From the NCBI GenBank assembly GCA_017461425.1, contig JAFTXY010000004.1, forward strand, positions 32,576 to 96,575: a stretch of DNA of 64,000 nucleotides, written 5' to 3'. A program made the position numbers and the translations under genes. How positions within the stretch are numbered: the first letter of the stretch is position 1; each line of letters opens with the position of its first letter. The notes below the pieces were generated by a model, which was not told the origin of the DNA, made no database searches, and was given only the letters and a program-made list of their open reading frames with translations. This DNA is from Candidatus Gastranaerophilales bacterium (GTDB lineage: Bacteria > Cyanobacteriota > Vampirovibrionia > Gastranaerophilales > Gastranaerophilaceae). Below are positions 44,422 through 52,627 of this stretch, in pieces.

Positions 44422-45465
44422 ATGAATAGCGCAGAAAAAACAATAGAATGGATTAAAACATCTTCAACAGATGGTTTTTCAAGAATGATTGATCAAACAA
44501 TTATTCCTTATGAGTATAAAAAAGTTGATATTAAATCATCCGAAGAAATGTATGATGCAATTAAAACAATGATAGTTAGAGGAGCTCCTGCTATTGGAAT
44601 AGCCGGTGCCCATGGGGTTGTCTTGGGGGCAATTGAAAATATAAATAGCGCTAATTTTGTTGAAGATGTTAAAAAAGTGGCGGATTATTTAAATTCTTCT
44701 CGTCCAACTGCAGTTAATTTAAATTGGGCATTAAAAAAGCAAATTGAAGTTTTGGAAAATAATAAAGAAAAGACAAATTCTGAAATTATCGAATTATTAG
44801 TCGAAAATGCTATTAAATTAGAAGATGAAGACATTCAAATTAATAAAAAAATTGGCGAATATGGGTCTGAAATTATTCCAAAAGGTGCCACAATTTTAAC
44901 TCATTGTAATGCTGGCGCATTAGCTACTGTTGGTTGGGGAACTGCATTGGGTGTTGTTCGTAGTGCATTTGAAAAAGATAAAACAATAAAAGTTTTTGCG
45001 GATGAAACTCGCCCAAGAGGACAAGGTGCTCGATTAACAACTTATGAATTAACTAGAGATGGGATAGATACAACACTAATCACAGATGGTATGGGTGCAT
45101 ATTTTATGAATAAAAAAATGATTGATGTTGTAGTGGTTGGTGCTGATAGAATTGCTTTAAATGGCGATAGTGCAAACAAAATTGGAACTTATATGGTTGC
45201 TATTGCTGCAAAATACCATAATATTCCATTTTATATAGCGGCTCCTAAATCAACAATTGATCCAACAATTAAAACCGGCGATGAGATTGTTATTGAATTA
45301 AGAAATAAAGAAGAAGTAACAATAGTGAATGATAAACCTATCTGTACAGATAAGGTTAATGTTATAAATCCAAGTTTTGATGTAACTCCAAATGAGCTCA
45401 TAACAGGCATTATAACAGAATATGGTATATTTAAACCAAATGAAATATATAAGCTATTTGGGTAA
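44422..45465 (+). CDS. mtnA: Methylthioribose-1-phosphate isomerase
   Basis: The 347-residue enzyme converts methylthioribose-1-phosphate to methylthioribulose-1-phosphate in methionine salvage. Conserved blocks: IVRGAPAIGIAGAHG, THCNAGALATVGWGTALG with the catalytic cysteine, DETRPRGQGARLT, and VVGADRIALNGDSANKIGTY with the catalytic aspartate. Related eIF2B-like proteins exist, but these blocks favour MtnA. No other salvage genes lie in the window. Confidence 0.94.
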   Translation: MNSAEKTIEWIKTSSTDGFSRMIDQTIIPYEYKKVDIKSSEEMYDAIKTMIVRGAPAIGIAGAHGVVLGAIENINSANFVEDVKKVADYLNSSRPTAVNLNWALKKQIEVLENNKEKTNSEIIELLVENAIKLEDEDIQINKKIGEYGSEIIPKGATILTHCNAGALATVGWGTALGVVRSAFEKDKTIKVFADETRPRGQGARLTTYELTRDGIDTTLITDGMGAYFMNKKMIDVVVVGADRIALNGDSANKIGTYMVAIAAKYHNIPFYIAAPKSTIDPTIKTGDEIVIELRNKEEVTIVNDKPICTDKVNVINPSFDVTPNELITGIITEYGIFKPNEIYKLFG

Positions 45466-45532
45466 TAAATTTTTACAAATTAAAATAACTATGGTATAAA
45501 TAAATATGTAGCAGATATAAGGAGATAAAACC

Positions 45533-46063
45533 ATTAGCAGAGATAATAGAGCTCAAAACGAGTTATTAAACGAAAAAATTAGAGCCAAAGAAGTTAGATT
45601 AATTGATGATGAAGGTGTAAATCATGGTACAATCCCAACCGCTAAAGCCCTTCAAATGGCAAAAGAAAAAGATTTAGATTTAGTGGTTGTATCTGCAAAT
45701 CAAGCTCCGCCTGTAGCAAAAATATTAGATTGGGGCAAATATAAATACGAAACTGAGAAAAAAGCAAAAGAAGCAAAGAAAAAACAACATACTGTTGACA
45801 TAAAAGAAGTTAAAATGCGCTATAAGATTGATGTACATGATTATGAAGTACGTCTTAAAGCGACTAAAAAATTCCTTGCTTCAGGAAATAAAGTTAAAGT
45901 TGTTGTTATGTTGAGAGGTCGTGAAATGCAGCATTCTCATCTTGCAATGGATTTAATTAACAAATTCTTAGGAGAATTTGAGGGTGAAAATATCGTTGTA
46001 GAAAAGAAACCTCAAATCGAAGGAAGAAATGTTATTATGATTCTTGCTCCGCAAGGAAAATAG
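45533..46063 (+). CDS. infC: Translation initiation factor IF-3 with ATT start codon
   Basis: The first ATG of this frame (45656) would remove the conserved N-terminal domain. Extending upstream in frame restores it: SRDNRAQNELLNEKIRAKEV and VRLIDDEGVNHGTIPTAKAL. The frame then reaches ATT at 45533, eight bases after AAGGAG. ATT is the well-known rare start of infC, through which IF-3 limits its own synthesis. The 176-residue product has the normal two domains, ending KPQIEGRNVIMILAP. The usual rpmI-rplT partners do not follow; a terminator does. Confidence 0.95.
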   Translation: MSRDNRAQNELLNEKIRAKEVRLIDDEGVNHGTIPTAKALQMAKEKDLDLVVVSANQAPPVAKILDWGKYKYETEKKAKEAKKKQHTVDIKEVKMRYKIDVHDYEVRLKATKKFLASGNKVKVVVMLRGREMQHSHLAMDLINKFLGEFEGENIVVEKKPQIEGRNVIMILAPQGK

Positions 46064-46083
46064 GTTTTTATTAAATATTTTTT

Positions 46084-46116
46084 AAAAAGCACCCTGTATA
46101 TTGCAAGGTGCTTTTT
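46084..46116 (+). terminator. Terminator of infC
   Basis: AAAAAGCACC (46084-46093) pairs with GGTGCTTTTT (46107-46116) around a 13-base loop. Confidence 0.82.
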
Positions 46117-46157
46117 GATTGTATCGATATTGTATTATTGCAATATTTATAAATTAA

Positions 46158-46189
46158 CCATGTCGCTATGAGGTGACTTGTCGCCGTGG
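46158..46189 (+). promoter_or_regulatory. Switch-like pair of alternative hairpins
   Basis: GTCGC (46162-46166), GTGAC (46173-46177) and GTCGC (46180-46184) are arranged so that the central GTGAC can pair with either neighbour. CCAT (46158-46161) and GTGG (46186-46189) can close the second fold. It lies about 120 bases before the repeat-tailed protein gene. Whether it is transcribed with that gene is unknown. Confidence 0.35.
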
Positions 46190-46204
46190 CAGTCTGGAAA
46201 AAAT

Positions 46205-46247
46205 AATAACATGTTGTTAAATGTTTATTATTTTTATACATGTTATT
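46205..46247. repeat. Perfect 10-bp inverted repeat upstream of the repeat-tailed protein gene
   Basis: AATAACATGT (46205-46214) and ACATGTTATT (46238-46247) are exact reverse complements separated by 23 bases. They could be operator half-sites; the centre also holds an imperfect palindrome. Confidence 0.5.
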
Positions 46248-46306
46248 AAAATTTATTTCGTGGAATTACATTGTTAAGTGGTAAAAGTAAAAAGGAAGGA
46301 CTAAAA

Positions 46307-47389
46307 ATGGGATTTAATATTAATGATGTAATTACCATTGTTGTAGCTGGCGGACTAAAGGGTGATAAAGTCAGTACAAATAACGGCGCATATCAGATGT
46401 ATTCACTTGACGTTGATAATATTAATATCGAAGGTAATGTTGATGCAGTAACAGTTACAAAAGGCGAGCATGGGAATAATGGTGTAAAGGATATGTATAC
46501 CAATTCATATTATGCTGCGATAGTTGATGATTATTTAGCGGATTCTGATAATCAAATGATATTAGAAGCATTAACAACAGGCGAGCAAAATGACTCAAAA
46601 AGATTAAGGTCCGAAATTGTAGAAGCTCAAGTGGTTGCCGGAGAAGAAGAAGATGAAGATTTATCAAATGATCTTCCAGATGGGTATACAACGGAGGTTT
46701 ATTATATTGGACAAGCTGATCCAGGTGATAAATCGCAAAATAATTTATATGTACTAGATTTGGTTGAATCTGAGGGTAAACACGTTCCTGCAGGAGCAAA
46801 ATATTCAGATTATATATTTGAAGGATATACTGCTCAACAAGTACAAAATCTTGGTTCGTCTGCAAGTTTGATTGTTTATAATCACTTGGTTAAAAATAAT
46901 ATTGCTCTTCCAGAAGGAAGTGATAAAAATGGATTTATTGATCCTGAAACTAATAAGCGTACTAGTTGGGTTAATTTTAAAGCATCTGAAGATTGTTCTT
47001 TTGGTGTAGTTGTTTATGCAACATATCGTGCTATTGAATATGAAGTAAAACCAGACCCCGTAGAACCAGAGACTTCAATTCCGGATGATGGAGATGATGG
47101 CGGTTCAGATGAACAACAAGGCACAAACACAGGTGAAGAAGTTAGTGGCACACAAGGTGGTTTCGGCGATAACACAGGCGGAGGTACAGACGACAACACA
47201 GGCGGAGGTACAGACGACAACACAGGCGGAGGTACAGACGACAACACAGGCGGAGGTACAGACGACAACACAGGCGGAGGTACAGACGACAACACAGGCG
47301 GAGGTACAGGTGAAGACAACTGTGACGTGCTAGTAGACCCTCCCGAAACCGAGGGCGATGAAAATAGAAACGAAGATGGCACTTGGTAG
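46307..47389 (+). CDS. Acidic protein with C-terminal Gly/Thr/Asp repeats, unknown
   Basis: The ATG at 46307 follows AAGGAAGGA and gives 360 residues. Upstream in-frame TTG starts lack such a site. The first 245 residues look like a globular beta-rich region without signal peptide (MGFNINDVITIVVAGGLKGD onward). A proline/acid-rich hinge follows (EVKPDPVEPETSIPDDGDDG), then a linker and six tandem NTGGGTDD-type units from an identical 24-bp DNA repeat. It ends with an acidic tail containing CDVLVDPPETEG. Such tails resemble surface or secreted proteins, but no export signal is seen. I do not recognise the family. Confidence 0.7.
   Translation: MGFNINDVITIVVAGGLKGDKVSTNNGAYQMYSLDVDNINIEGNVDAVTVTKGEHGNNGVKDMYTNSYYAAIVDDYLADSDNQMILEALTTGEQNDSKRLRSEIVEAQVVAGEEEDEDLSNDLPDGYTTEVYYIGQADPGDKSQNNLYVLDLVESEGKHVPAGAKYSDYIFEGYTAQQVQNLGSSASLIVYNHLVKNNIALPEGSDKNGFIDPETNKRTSWVNFKASEDCSFGVVVYATYRAIEYEVKPDPVEPETSIPDDGDDGGSDEQQGTNTGEEVSGTQGGFGDNTGGGTDDNTGGGTDDNTGGGTDDNTGGGTDDNTGGGTDDNTGGGTGEDNCDVLVDPPETEGDENRNEDGTW
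47171..47314 (+). repeat. 24-bp coding tandem repeat, six units
   Basis: The unit AACACAGGCGGAGGTACAGA plus CGAC repeats five times identically (47171-47290). A sixth copy diverges in its last six bases (47291-47314). Each unit encodes NTGGGTDD. It is about 58 percent G+C, far above its surroundings. Identity between units suggests recent expansion and variable copy number by slippage. Confidence 0.93.
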
Positions 47390-47405
47390 AATATAAATCC
47401 ATTTT

Positions 47406-47448
47406 AAATAAACCCTAAGTTAATTAAATAACTCGGGGTTTATTTTTT
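47406..47448. terminator. Bidirectional intrinsic terminator
   Basis: AAATAAACCC (47406-47415) pairs with GGGTTTATTT (47436-47445), and the loop can pair further (AGTTA/TAACT). It separates two convergent genes. Confidence 0.75.
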
Positions 47449-48439
47449 ACTTACTTCTTGATAATTTAAATTCGTGATTATCCAAGATTTCTTTATTTTT
47501 ACCGAGCATCATTTTTTCAGCGCTTTCTAAAATCTTAACAATCATATAACCATTTTCCCCATCAGAGCGAGGAGTTTTGTTGTTTTCAATACAATTTAAG
47601 AAATGTTGACATTCAAGTTTTAATGGTTCGATTTCTAAATAATCAAAGATTTCTATATCTTTTTGAGAATTTTTTTGATTATCGTAAACTTTTAATTTTC
47701 CTTCAGTTAATGTATCATCTAATATTGCAGTTGCTTTTGTTCCTCTAACTAAAAGAGTAACTCTTTTTTGTGGATGAATCCAGCTGTCCGAAACTTGTCC
47801 TATAACTCCATCTTCAAATTCGATTGTTAAATGTGTTATATCACATATATTTTCAAATTCGCTTGCAACCCCAACAGCATTTAGAACTTTTAATGGTGCT
47901 TTTCCTGTTACATGGGCAATCATTGAAACATCATGTGGAGCTAAATCCCACATAACACTTCTATCGTTTTTAAAATAATTAATATTTAATCTATCAGATT
48001 GGACATATTTTATTTCACCTAAAACCCCTTCAGCAATAAGCATTTTTAATCTATTTACTGCTGGATGGTACAATAAAAGATGCCCAACTAATAGTTTAAC
48101 ATCCATTTTATCAGCTAATTCTTTTAATTCTTTTGCTTCTTCTGATGATGTTGAAATCGGTTTTTCTACATAGACATTTTTGCCAGCCAAAAGTGCTTTT
48201 TTAACTATTTTAAAGTGTGTATGACTCGGAGTTACGATACACATTGCTGTAATTTCAGGATTGGATAATAATTCATCAAAGTTTTTTGTGATATTAACAT
48301 CTGGATATAGTTCATTAATCATTTTAAGATTTTCATTATCTAAATCACAAACGCTATGAAGAGCATTTAGATTGTAGAAATTTCTAACTATATTTCTTCC
48401 CCATAAACCACAGCCAACTACTGCAACGCACTTTTTCAT
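47447..48439 (-). CDS. Gfo/Idh/MocA family NAD-dependent sugar oxidoreductase
   Basis: The 330-residue protein has an N-terminal Rossmann fold (VAVVGCGLWGRNIVRNF), the catalytic lysine in YVEKPIST, GHLLLYHPAV, and the substrate-site histidine in MWDLAPHDVSM. It resembles UDP-N-acetylglucosamine-type 3-dehydrogenases of the WlbA/WbpB group used in surface sugar synthesis. Its divergent neighbour is a WecG-type glycosyltransferase, which supports a polysaccharide role. AAGGAA precedes the ATG. Confidence 0.87.
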   Translation of the reverse strand: MKKCVAVVGCGLWGRNIVRNFYNLNALHSVCDLDNENLKMINELYPDVNITKNFDELLSNPEITAMCIVTPSHTHFKIVKKALLAGKNVYVEKPISTSSEEAKELKELADKMDVKLLVGHLLLYHPAVNRLKMLIAEGVLGEIKYVQSDRLNINYFKNDRSVMWDLAPHDVSMIAHVTGKAPLKVLNAVGVASEFENICDITHLTIEFEDGVIGQVSDSWIHPQKRVTLLVRGTKATAILDDTLTEGKLKVYDNQKNSQKDIEIFDYLEIEPLKLECQHFLNCIENNKTPRSDGENGYMIVKILESAEKMMLGKNKEILDNHEFKLSRSK

Positions 48440-48540
48440 TCTTGATTCCTTTGTTTGTGTCTATATTTTAATTTTAATAAACAAGTATTTTATAGTCAAA
48501 CAAATCGCTATTTTTATTTTAAAAATTAAAATATTTGTGG

Positions 48541-48546
48541 TATAGT
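48541..48546 (+). promoter_or_regulatory. -10 element, seven bases before ATG (leaderless)
   Basis: TATAGT (48541-48546) is followed by seven bases and the ATG at 48554. No Shine-Dalgarno; the -35 is weak. Confidence 0.6.
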
Positions 48547-48553
48547 TTTGTCT

Positions 48554-49285
48554 ATGAGTATTAGAGCAACTGTCCTAAATTGTCCGATTGATTTGTGTGA
48601 TATTAATTTTGCACTTCAAAAATCTAAAGAAGCAATAGACAATAACGAAAATCTCCATATCATTACAATTAACCCTGAAATGATAATGAACGCTCAAAAA
48701 AATAAAAGTTTTTTTGAAATAGTTAATTCTTCTGATTTAAATATTGTTGATGGTGTTGGTGTAAAAATAGCTCTAAAAATAAAAGGAATTAAACAAGAGC
48801 AAATTAGAGGTGTTGATTTTTCTCGCTCGTTAGTCAAATTAGCTAATGAGAATAATTATCGCCTTGCTTTTTTGGGCGCAAAAGAAGAAGTTATTCAAAA
48901 AGCAAAAGAAAATTTTTTAATTGAATATCCAAATTTAAATTTTTCATATGTTAGAAATGGTTATTTTCAAAATGATGATGAAATAATTGAGGAAATCAAA
49001 AAAGCTCAACCGCAAATTTTGCTCGTGGGCTTAGGTTCCCCAAGACAAGAGGAATTTATAATTAAACTTAAAGAATCTTTAAAAGGGTGTGTTTTTGTAG
49101 GAGTTGGCGGTAGTTTTGATGTTTTTTCGGGAATTACAAAAGAAGCTCCTCAAATTTATAGAAAACTGGGACTTGAATGGTTATATAGGACAATATCTCA
49201 ACCAGAGAGATTTAAAAGAATATTTCCTCTTTTGCCATTATTCCTAATAAAGTGTATAATAAGTACTATACTAAAGAAGGGTTGA
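48554..49285 (+). CDS. WecG/TagA/CpsF family glycosyltransferase
   Basis: The 243-residue product from the ATG at 48554 (a TTG two codons upstream is less likely) belongs to glycosyltransferase family 26. Typical blocks: TINPEMIMNAQ, NIVDGVGVKIALKIKG, RNGYF, LLVGLGSPRQEEFI, VFVGVGGSFDVFSG and KLGLEWLYRTISQPERFKR. Relatives add N-acetylmannosamine or glucuronic acid to undecaprenyl-linked sugars at the inner membrane. The transketolase genes follow after four bases, so it heads the operon. Confidence 0.9.
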   Translation: MSIRATVLNCPIDLCDINFALQKSKEAIDNNENLHIITINPEMIMNAQKNKSFFEIVNSSDLNIVDGVGVKIALKIKGIKQEQIRGVDFSRSLVKLANENNYRLAFLGAKEEVIQKAKENFLIEYPNLNFSYVRNGYFQNDDEIIEEIKKAQPQILLVGLGSPRQEEFIIKLKESLKGCVFVGVGGSFDVFSGITKEAPQIYRKLGLEWLYRTISQPERFKRIFPLLPLFLIKCIISTILKKG

Positions 49286-49289
49286 TAAA

Positions 49290-50099
49290 TTGAAAACATT
49301 TACTAATGCTGTTAGACAAGACATTTTAAAAATGATACATAATGCAAAATCTGGTCATCCTGGTGGCGCATTTTCGTGTGTTGATATTTTGTCTGTTTTA
49401 TATAAAAAAGTTATGAATGTGCCAATAGAATGGGATAAAGCGATTGATTTTAATCAAAGAGATAGATTTATTCTTTCAAAAGGGCATGCCTCAACTGCTT
49501 TGTATGCAGTATTAGCTCATTGCGGATATTTTTCAAAAGATTTATTAAAAGGTTTTAGAATGCTTGGTTCTAAATTGCAAGGACATCCAAGCTCAAGAAC
49601 AAAATTACCTGGAATCGAAGTTTCAACAGGTTCTTTAGGACAAGGTTTATCAATTGGTGTTGGTATGGCTTTGGCTTTAAGACTTGATGAAAACAAAGAT
49701 TCAAAAGTTTTTGTTTTGATGGGTGATGGTGAAATGCAAGAAGGAAGCGTTTGGGAAAGTTTAATGAATGCAAATAACCAACATCTTAACAATCTTGTTG
49801 TAATAGTTGATAAAAATAATCTACAAATTGATGGTTCAACTTGCGATATTAAATCATTAGAGCCGCTTGATGAAAAACTCAAAGCTTTTGGATTTGAAGT
49901 TTATTCAATAGATGGTCATAATTATGAGCAAATTGAACAAACTATGATTGAAGTTAAAAAATCTACTAAATTATGCGCTGTAATTGCAAATACAGTTAAG
50001 GGTAAAGGAGTTTCCTTTATGGAAAACCAAGCAGGCTGGCATGGCAAGGCTCCTAATGATGAACAATTACAAAAAGCATTGGAGGAATTAAATGCTTAG
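49290..50099 (+). CDS. Transketolase, N-terminal (thiamine diphosphate-binding) subunit
   Basis: This 269-residue half of a split transketolase starts at TTG (49290) after GAAGGG. It carries the TPP/metal-binding block GDGEMQEGSVWESLMNANNQ and the early HNAKSGHPGGAFS and KGHASTALYAVLA segments. With its partner, encoded by the next overlapping frame, it would move two-carbon units in the pentose phosphate pathway. Split transketolases are common in Firmicutes, archaea and others, so this is not a broken gene. Confidence 0.95.
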   Translation: MKTFTNAVRQDILKMIHNAKSGHPGGAFSCVDILSVLYKKVMNVPIEWDKAIDFNQRDRFILSKGHASTALYAVLAHCGYFSKDLLKGFRMLGSKLQGHPSSRTKLPGIEVSTGSLGQGLSIGVGMALALRLDENKDSKVFVLMGDGEMQEGSVWESLMNANNQHLNNLVVIVDKNNLQIDGSTCDIKSLEPLDEKLKAFGFEVYSIDGHNYEQIEQTMIEVKKSTKLCAVIANTVKGKGVSFMENQAGWHGKAPNDEQLQKALEELNA

Positions 50100-51042
50100 T
50101 AAAAATCAAGAAATTAAATCTCCACGTAATGTTTATGGTGAAACATTAGTTGAATTAGGGGCAAAAAATCCTAATATTGTTGTTTTAGATGCTGATTTAT
50201 CATGTTCTACTCAAACTTGTAAATTTAAAAATGCATATCCTGAAAGATTTTTTAATTGCGGAATTGCAGAACAAGATATGATGGGAACAGCTGCGGGTCT
50301 GGCTTATGAGGGAAAAACTGTTTTTGCTAGCACTTTTGCAATGTTTGCAACAGCAAGATGTTTAGATCAAATTAGAAACACGATTTGTTATTCAAAATTA
50401 AATGTAAAAATTGTTGCTACGCATGGCGGTATAACAGTTGGCGAAGATGGGGCTTCGCATCAGGCTCTAGAAGACATTGCTTATATGCGTTCAATTCCTG
50501 ATATGAAAGTTATTATTCCATCAGATTGTAATGAAGTTAAGCAAGTTATTGAATATGCTGCAAATACAAAAGGTCCTATGTATATTAGAATTCCAAGGAC
50601 AAATTTGAAAACAATTTTTTCATCTGAATATAAATTTAATCCAAACACTGGTGTAAAAATTAGAGATGGAAAAGATTTAACTATAGTTTCAAATGGCGAA
50701 ACTTTAATTGAAGTTTTAAATGCGGCTGAAAAGTTACATGCAGTAGGAATTGAAGCAGATGTTCTTCATTATCCTGTTGTTAAACCATTCCATCATATTG
50801 CCTTGAAAGAAAGTGCACTAAAAACAAAAAAAGTTGTTGTAGTTGAAAATCATAGTGTAATTGGCGGATTGGGTTCAGCAGTTTGTGAAACATTATGTCA
50901 TTACGCACCTTCAAAAGTGTATAGAATTGGCACAAAAGATACCTTTGGACAATCTGGTGAACAAAGACAATTAATGGAATTTTATGGTTTAACAGATAAG
51001 AAAATCTACGAGAAAATAATTAGATTCATGGATGTAAAATGA
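50092..51042 (+). CDS. Transketolase, C-terminal (pyrimidine-binding) subunit
   Basis: The 316-residue second half includes VLDADLSCSTQT, the catalytic glutamate region FFNCGIAEQDMMGTAAGLA, ATHGGITVGEDGASHQALED, and the C-terminal domain with VVVENHSVIGGLGSAV. Its ATG lies inside the end of the first half (eight-base overlap in another frame), so both are made in step. A GGAGG six bases before the ATG lies within the upstream gene. The stop overlaps the ftsE start. Confidence 0.95.
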   Translation: MLSKNQEIKSPRNVYGETLVELGAKNPNIVVLDADLSCSTQTCKFKNAYPERFFNCGIAEQDMMGTAAGLAYEGKTVFASTFAMFATARCLDQIRNTICYSKLNVKIVATHGGITVGEDGASHQALEDIAYMRSIPDMKVIIPSDCNEVKQVIEYAANTKGPMYIRIPRTNLKTIFSSEYKFNPNTGVKIRDGKDLTIVSNGETLIEVLNAAEKLHAVGIEADVLHYPVVKPFHHIALKESALKTKKVVVVENHSVIGGLGSAVCETLCHYAPSKVYRIGTKDTFGQSGEQRQLMEFYGLTDKKIYEKIIRFMDVK

Positions 51043-51713
51043 TAGTAGTTAGAGATTTAGTAAAACAATATAAAAATAAATATGCGCTAAGAGGTATAAA
51101 TCTTCATATTAAGCCAGGAGAATTTGTTTTCTTGGTTGGTTCATCAGGGGCTGGTAAATCAACTTTAATGAAAATGCTTTACCTTGAAGAAAGACCTACA
51201 AGAGGCAATGTTTATGTCGCAGGGATTGATATAGGTAATTTATCTCCAAACAAAATTCCTAGTTTAAGAAGATGCATGGGAATAGTATTTCAAGATTATA
51301 AACTTCTTCAAAACCATACAGTATATGACAATATTGCATATGTTATAAGAACTATGGGTATTTCATCTCGTGAGATTGAATCAAGAGTTATGGGTGCTTT
51401 GAAAGTTGTTGGTTTAGAAGATAAATATAAATCAAAACCTTGCGAATTATCAGGTGGTGAGCAACAAAGAGTCTCTATTGCAAGAGCAATTGTAAATGGA
51501 CCTCCTTTATTGATTGCAGATGAACCTACTGGTAATTTAGATCCTAAAAACTCTTTAGAAGTTATGCAGATTTTAGAACAAGTTAACCAAAGAGGAATTA
51601 CAATTTTAGTTTCAACTCATGATCAGGTTATGGTTAATTATTTCAGAAAAAGAGTTATCACTCTTGATCATGGACAAGTAGTTAGAGATATGCAAGCAGG
51701 AACATATGACTAG
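51039..51713 (+). CDS. ftsE: Cell division ATP-binding protein FtsE
   Basis: The 224-residue ABC ATPase works with FtsX at the divisome to activate peptidoglycan hydrolases. Walker A GSSGAGKS (34-41), Q-loop VFQDYKLL, signature LSGGEQQRVSIARAI and Walker B LLIADEPTGNLD are all visible. It overlaps the transketolase stop by four bases (ATGA) and ftsX by eight, so the genes are tightly coupled. Confidence 0.97.
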   Translation: MIVVRDLVKQYKNKYALRGINLHIKPGEFVFLVGSSGAGKSTLMKMLYLEERPTRGNVYVAGIDIGNLSPNKIPSLRRCMGIVFQDYKLLQNHTVYDNIAYVIRTMGISSREIESRVMGALKVVGLEDKYKSKPCELSGGEQQRVSIARAIVNGPPLLIADEPTGNLDPKNSLEVMQILEQVNQRGITILVSTHDQVMVNYFRKRVITLDHGQVVRDMQAGTYD

Positions 51714-52620
51714 AAAAAATAAAAACCAAAATTTAAAACAAAAAGTCAAATCTAAAATTCCAAAAGACTGGATGTCTGATATAAGAATTACTTATCGTAT
51801 TGGTATTGAAACATTTAAAGGGATTGTTCAAACAGGCTTGGTTAATATCGCAATTATAACTACCATTGCTGCTATTTTAACAATTTTTGGTTCAATATTT
51901 AGAGTGGCACTTGCTGCAAATTCTTTCTTGCATTCAATGGGTTCAACACTAGAAATTAGCGCATATCTTGAATCTGATGCTGATAAAGAAACTGTTATTA
52001 ATCAAGTATACAATATTGAACATGTTAAAAATGTTAAATTAATTAGAAAAGAACAATCTTGGGCAGAATTTAAGCAACAAATCGATGTTCCAGATATTGT
52101 AAATCCTTTGCCTGATACATTACATGTTAAATTAGATGATATTAAAAATATGAATTCTGTAACTAATCAATTGAAGCAAATTCAAGGAATTAGCGAAACA
52201 AATTACTCAAAAGATTTAATACAAAAATTTGAAATGATAAATACTATTATAAATACTGTTACTTTGGTATTTGTTGTCATAGTATGTATATTAACAATTG
52301 CAATTATTAATAATACGATTGAACTTGTTATTCAATCAAGAAAAGAAGAAATAGAAATAATGCGTTTGATGGGTGTTTCGAATTGGTATATTAAAACACC
52401 ATTGATTTTACAAGGTGCGATATATGGCTTTTTAGGAGCATTGATTGCAATAATTCCAATTGATGTTGTGCAAAGTTATATCATAAAAATGCATGATTTT
52501 TGCATGATTTCAATTGACCCATTAGCACAATTTACCGTACTATTTAGTGTATTAACATTGGGTGTAGCTTTCAGCTCAATTGGTAGTTTTTTAAGTATAA
52601 GAAAGCATTTGCAGGTATAG
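51706..52620 (+). CDS. ftsX: Cell division protein FtsX
   Basis: The 304-residue permease-like protein has a cytosolic N-terminus, one membrane helix near residues 45-65, an extracytoplasmic domain (STLEISAYLESDADKETV onward), then three more helices, the FtsX topology. The last loop contains IEIMRLMGVSNWYIKTPLIL, matching the family's coupling region. It starts within the end of ftsE. Without ATPase activity itself, it passes FtsE's signal to envelope hydrolases. Confidence 0.95.
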   Translation: MTRKNKNQNLKQKVKSKIPKDWMSDIRITYRIGIETFKGIVQTGLVNIAIITTIAAILTIFGSIFRVALAANSFLHSMGSTLEISAYLESDADKETVINQVYNIEHVKNVKLIRKEQSWAEFKQQIDVPDIVNPLPDTLHVKLDDIKNMNSVTNQLKQIQGISETNYSKDLIQKFEMINTIINTVTLVFVVIVCILTIAIINNTIELVIQSRKEEIEIMRLMGVSNWYIKTPLILQGAIYGFLGALIAIIPIDVVQSYIIKMHDFCMISIDPLAQFTVLFSVLTLGVAFSSIGSFLSIRKHLQV

Positions 52621-52627
52621 CTAAATT

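Noticed and set aside
47171..47314. Regular 24-bp repeats as a possible CRISPR array
   Set aside because: The units are directly contiguous with no spacers, lie inside a coding frame and encode an exact 8-residue repeat; no cas genes are present.
47014..47382. Minus-strand frame with Pro/Ser/Val repeats opposite the repeat-tailed gene
   Set aside because: It is the mirror of the 24-bp repeat; it has no ribosome site, promoter or terminator of its own.
49290..51042. Two transketolase halves as one gene broken by a frameshift
   Set aside because: Each half has its own start and ribosome site, the stop/start overlap is short, and split transketolases are widespread.
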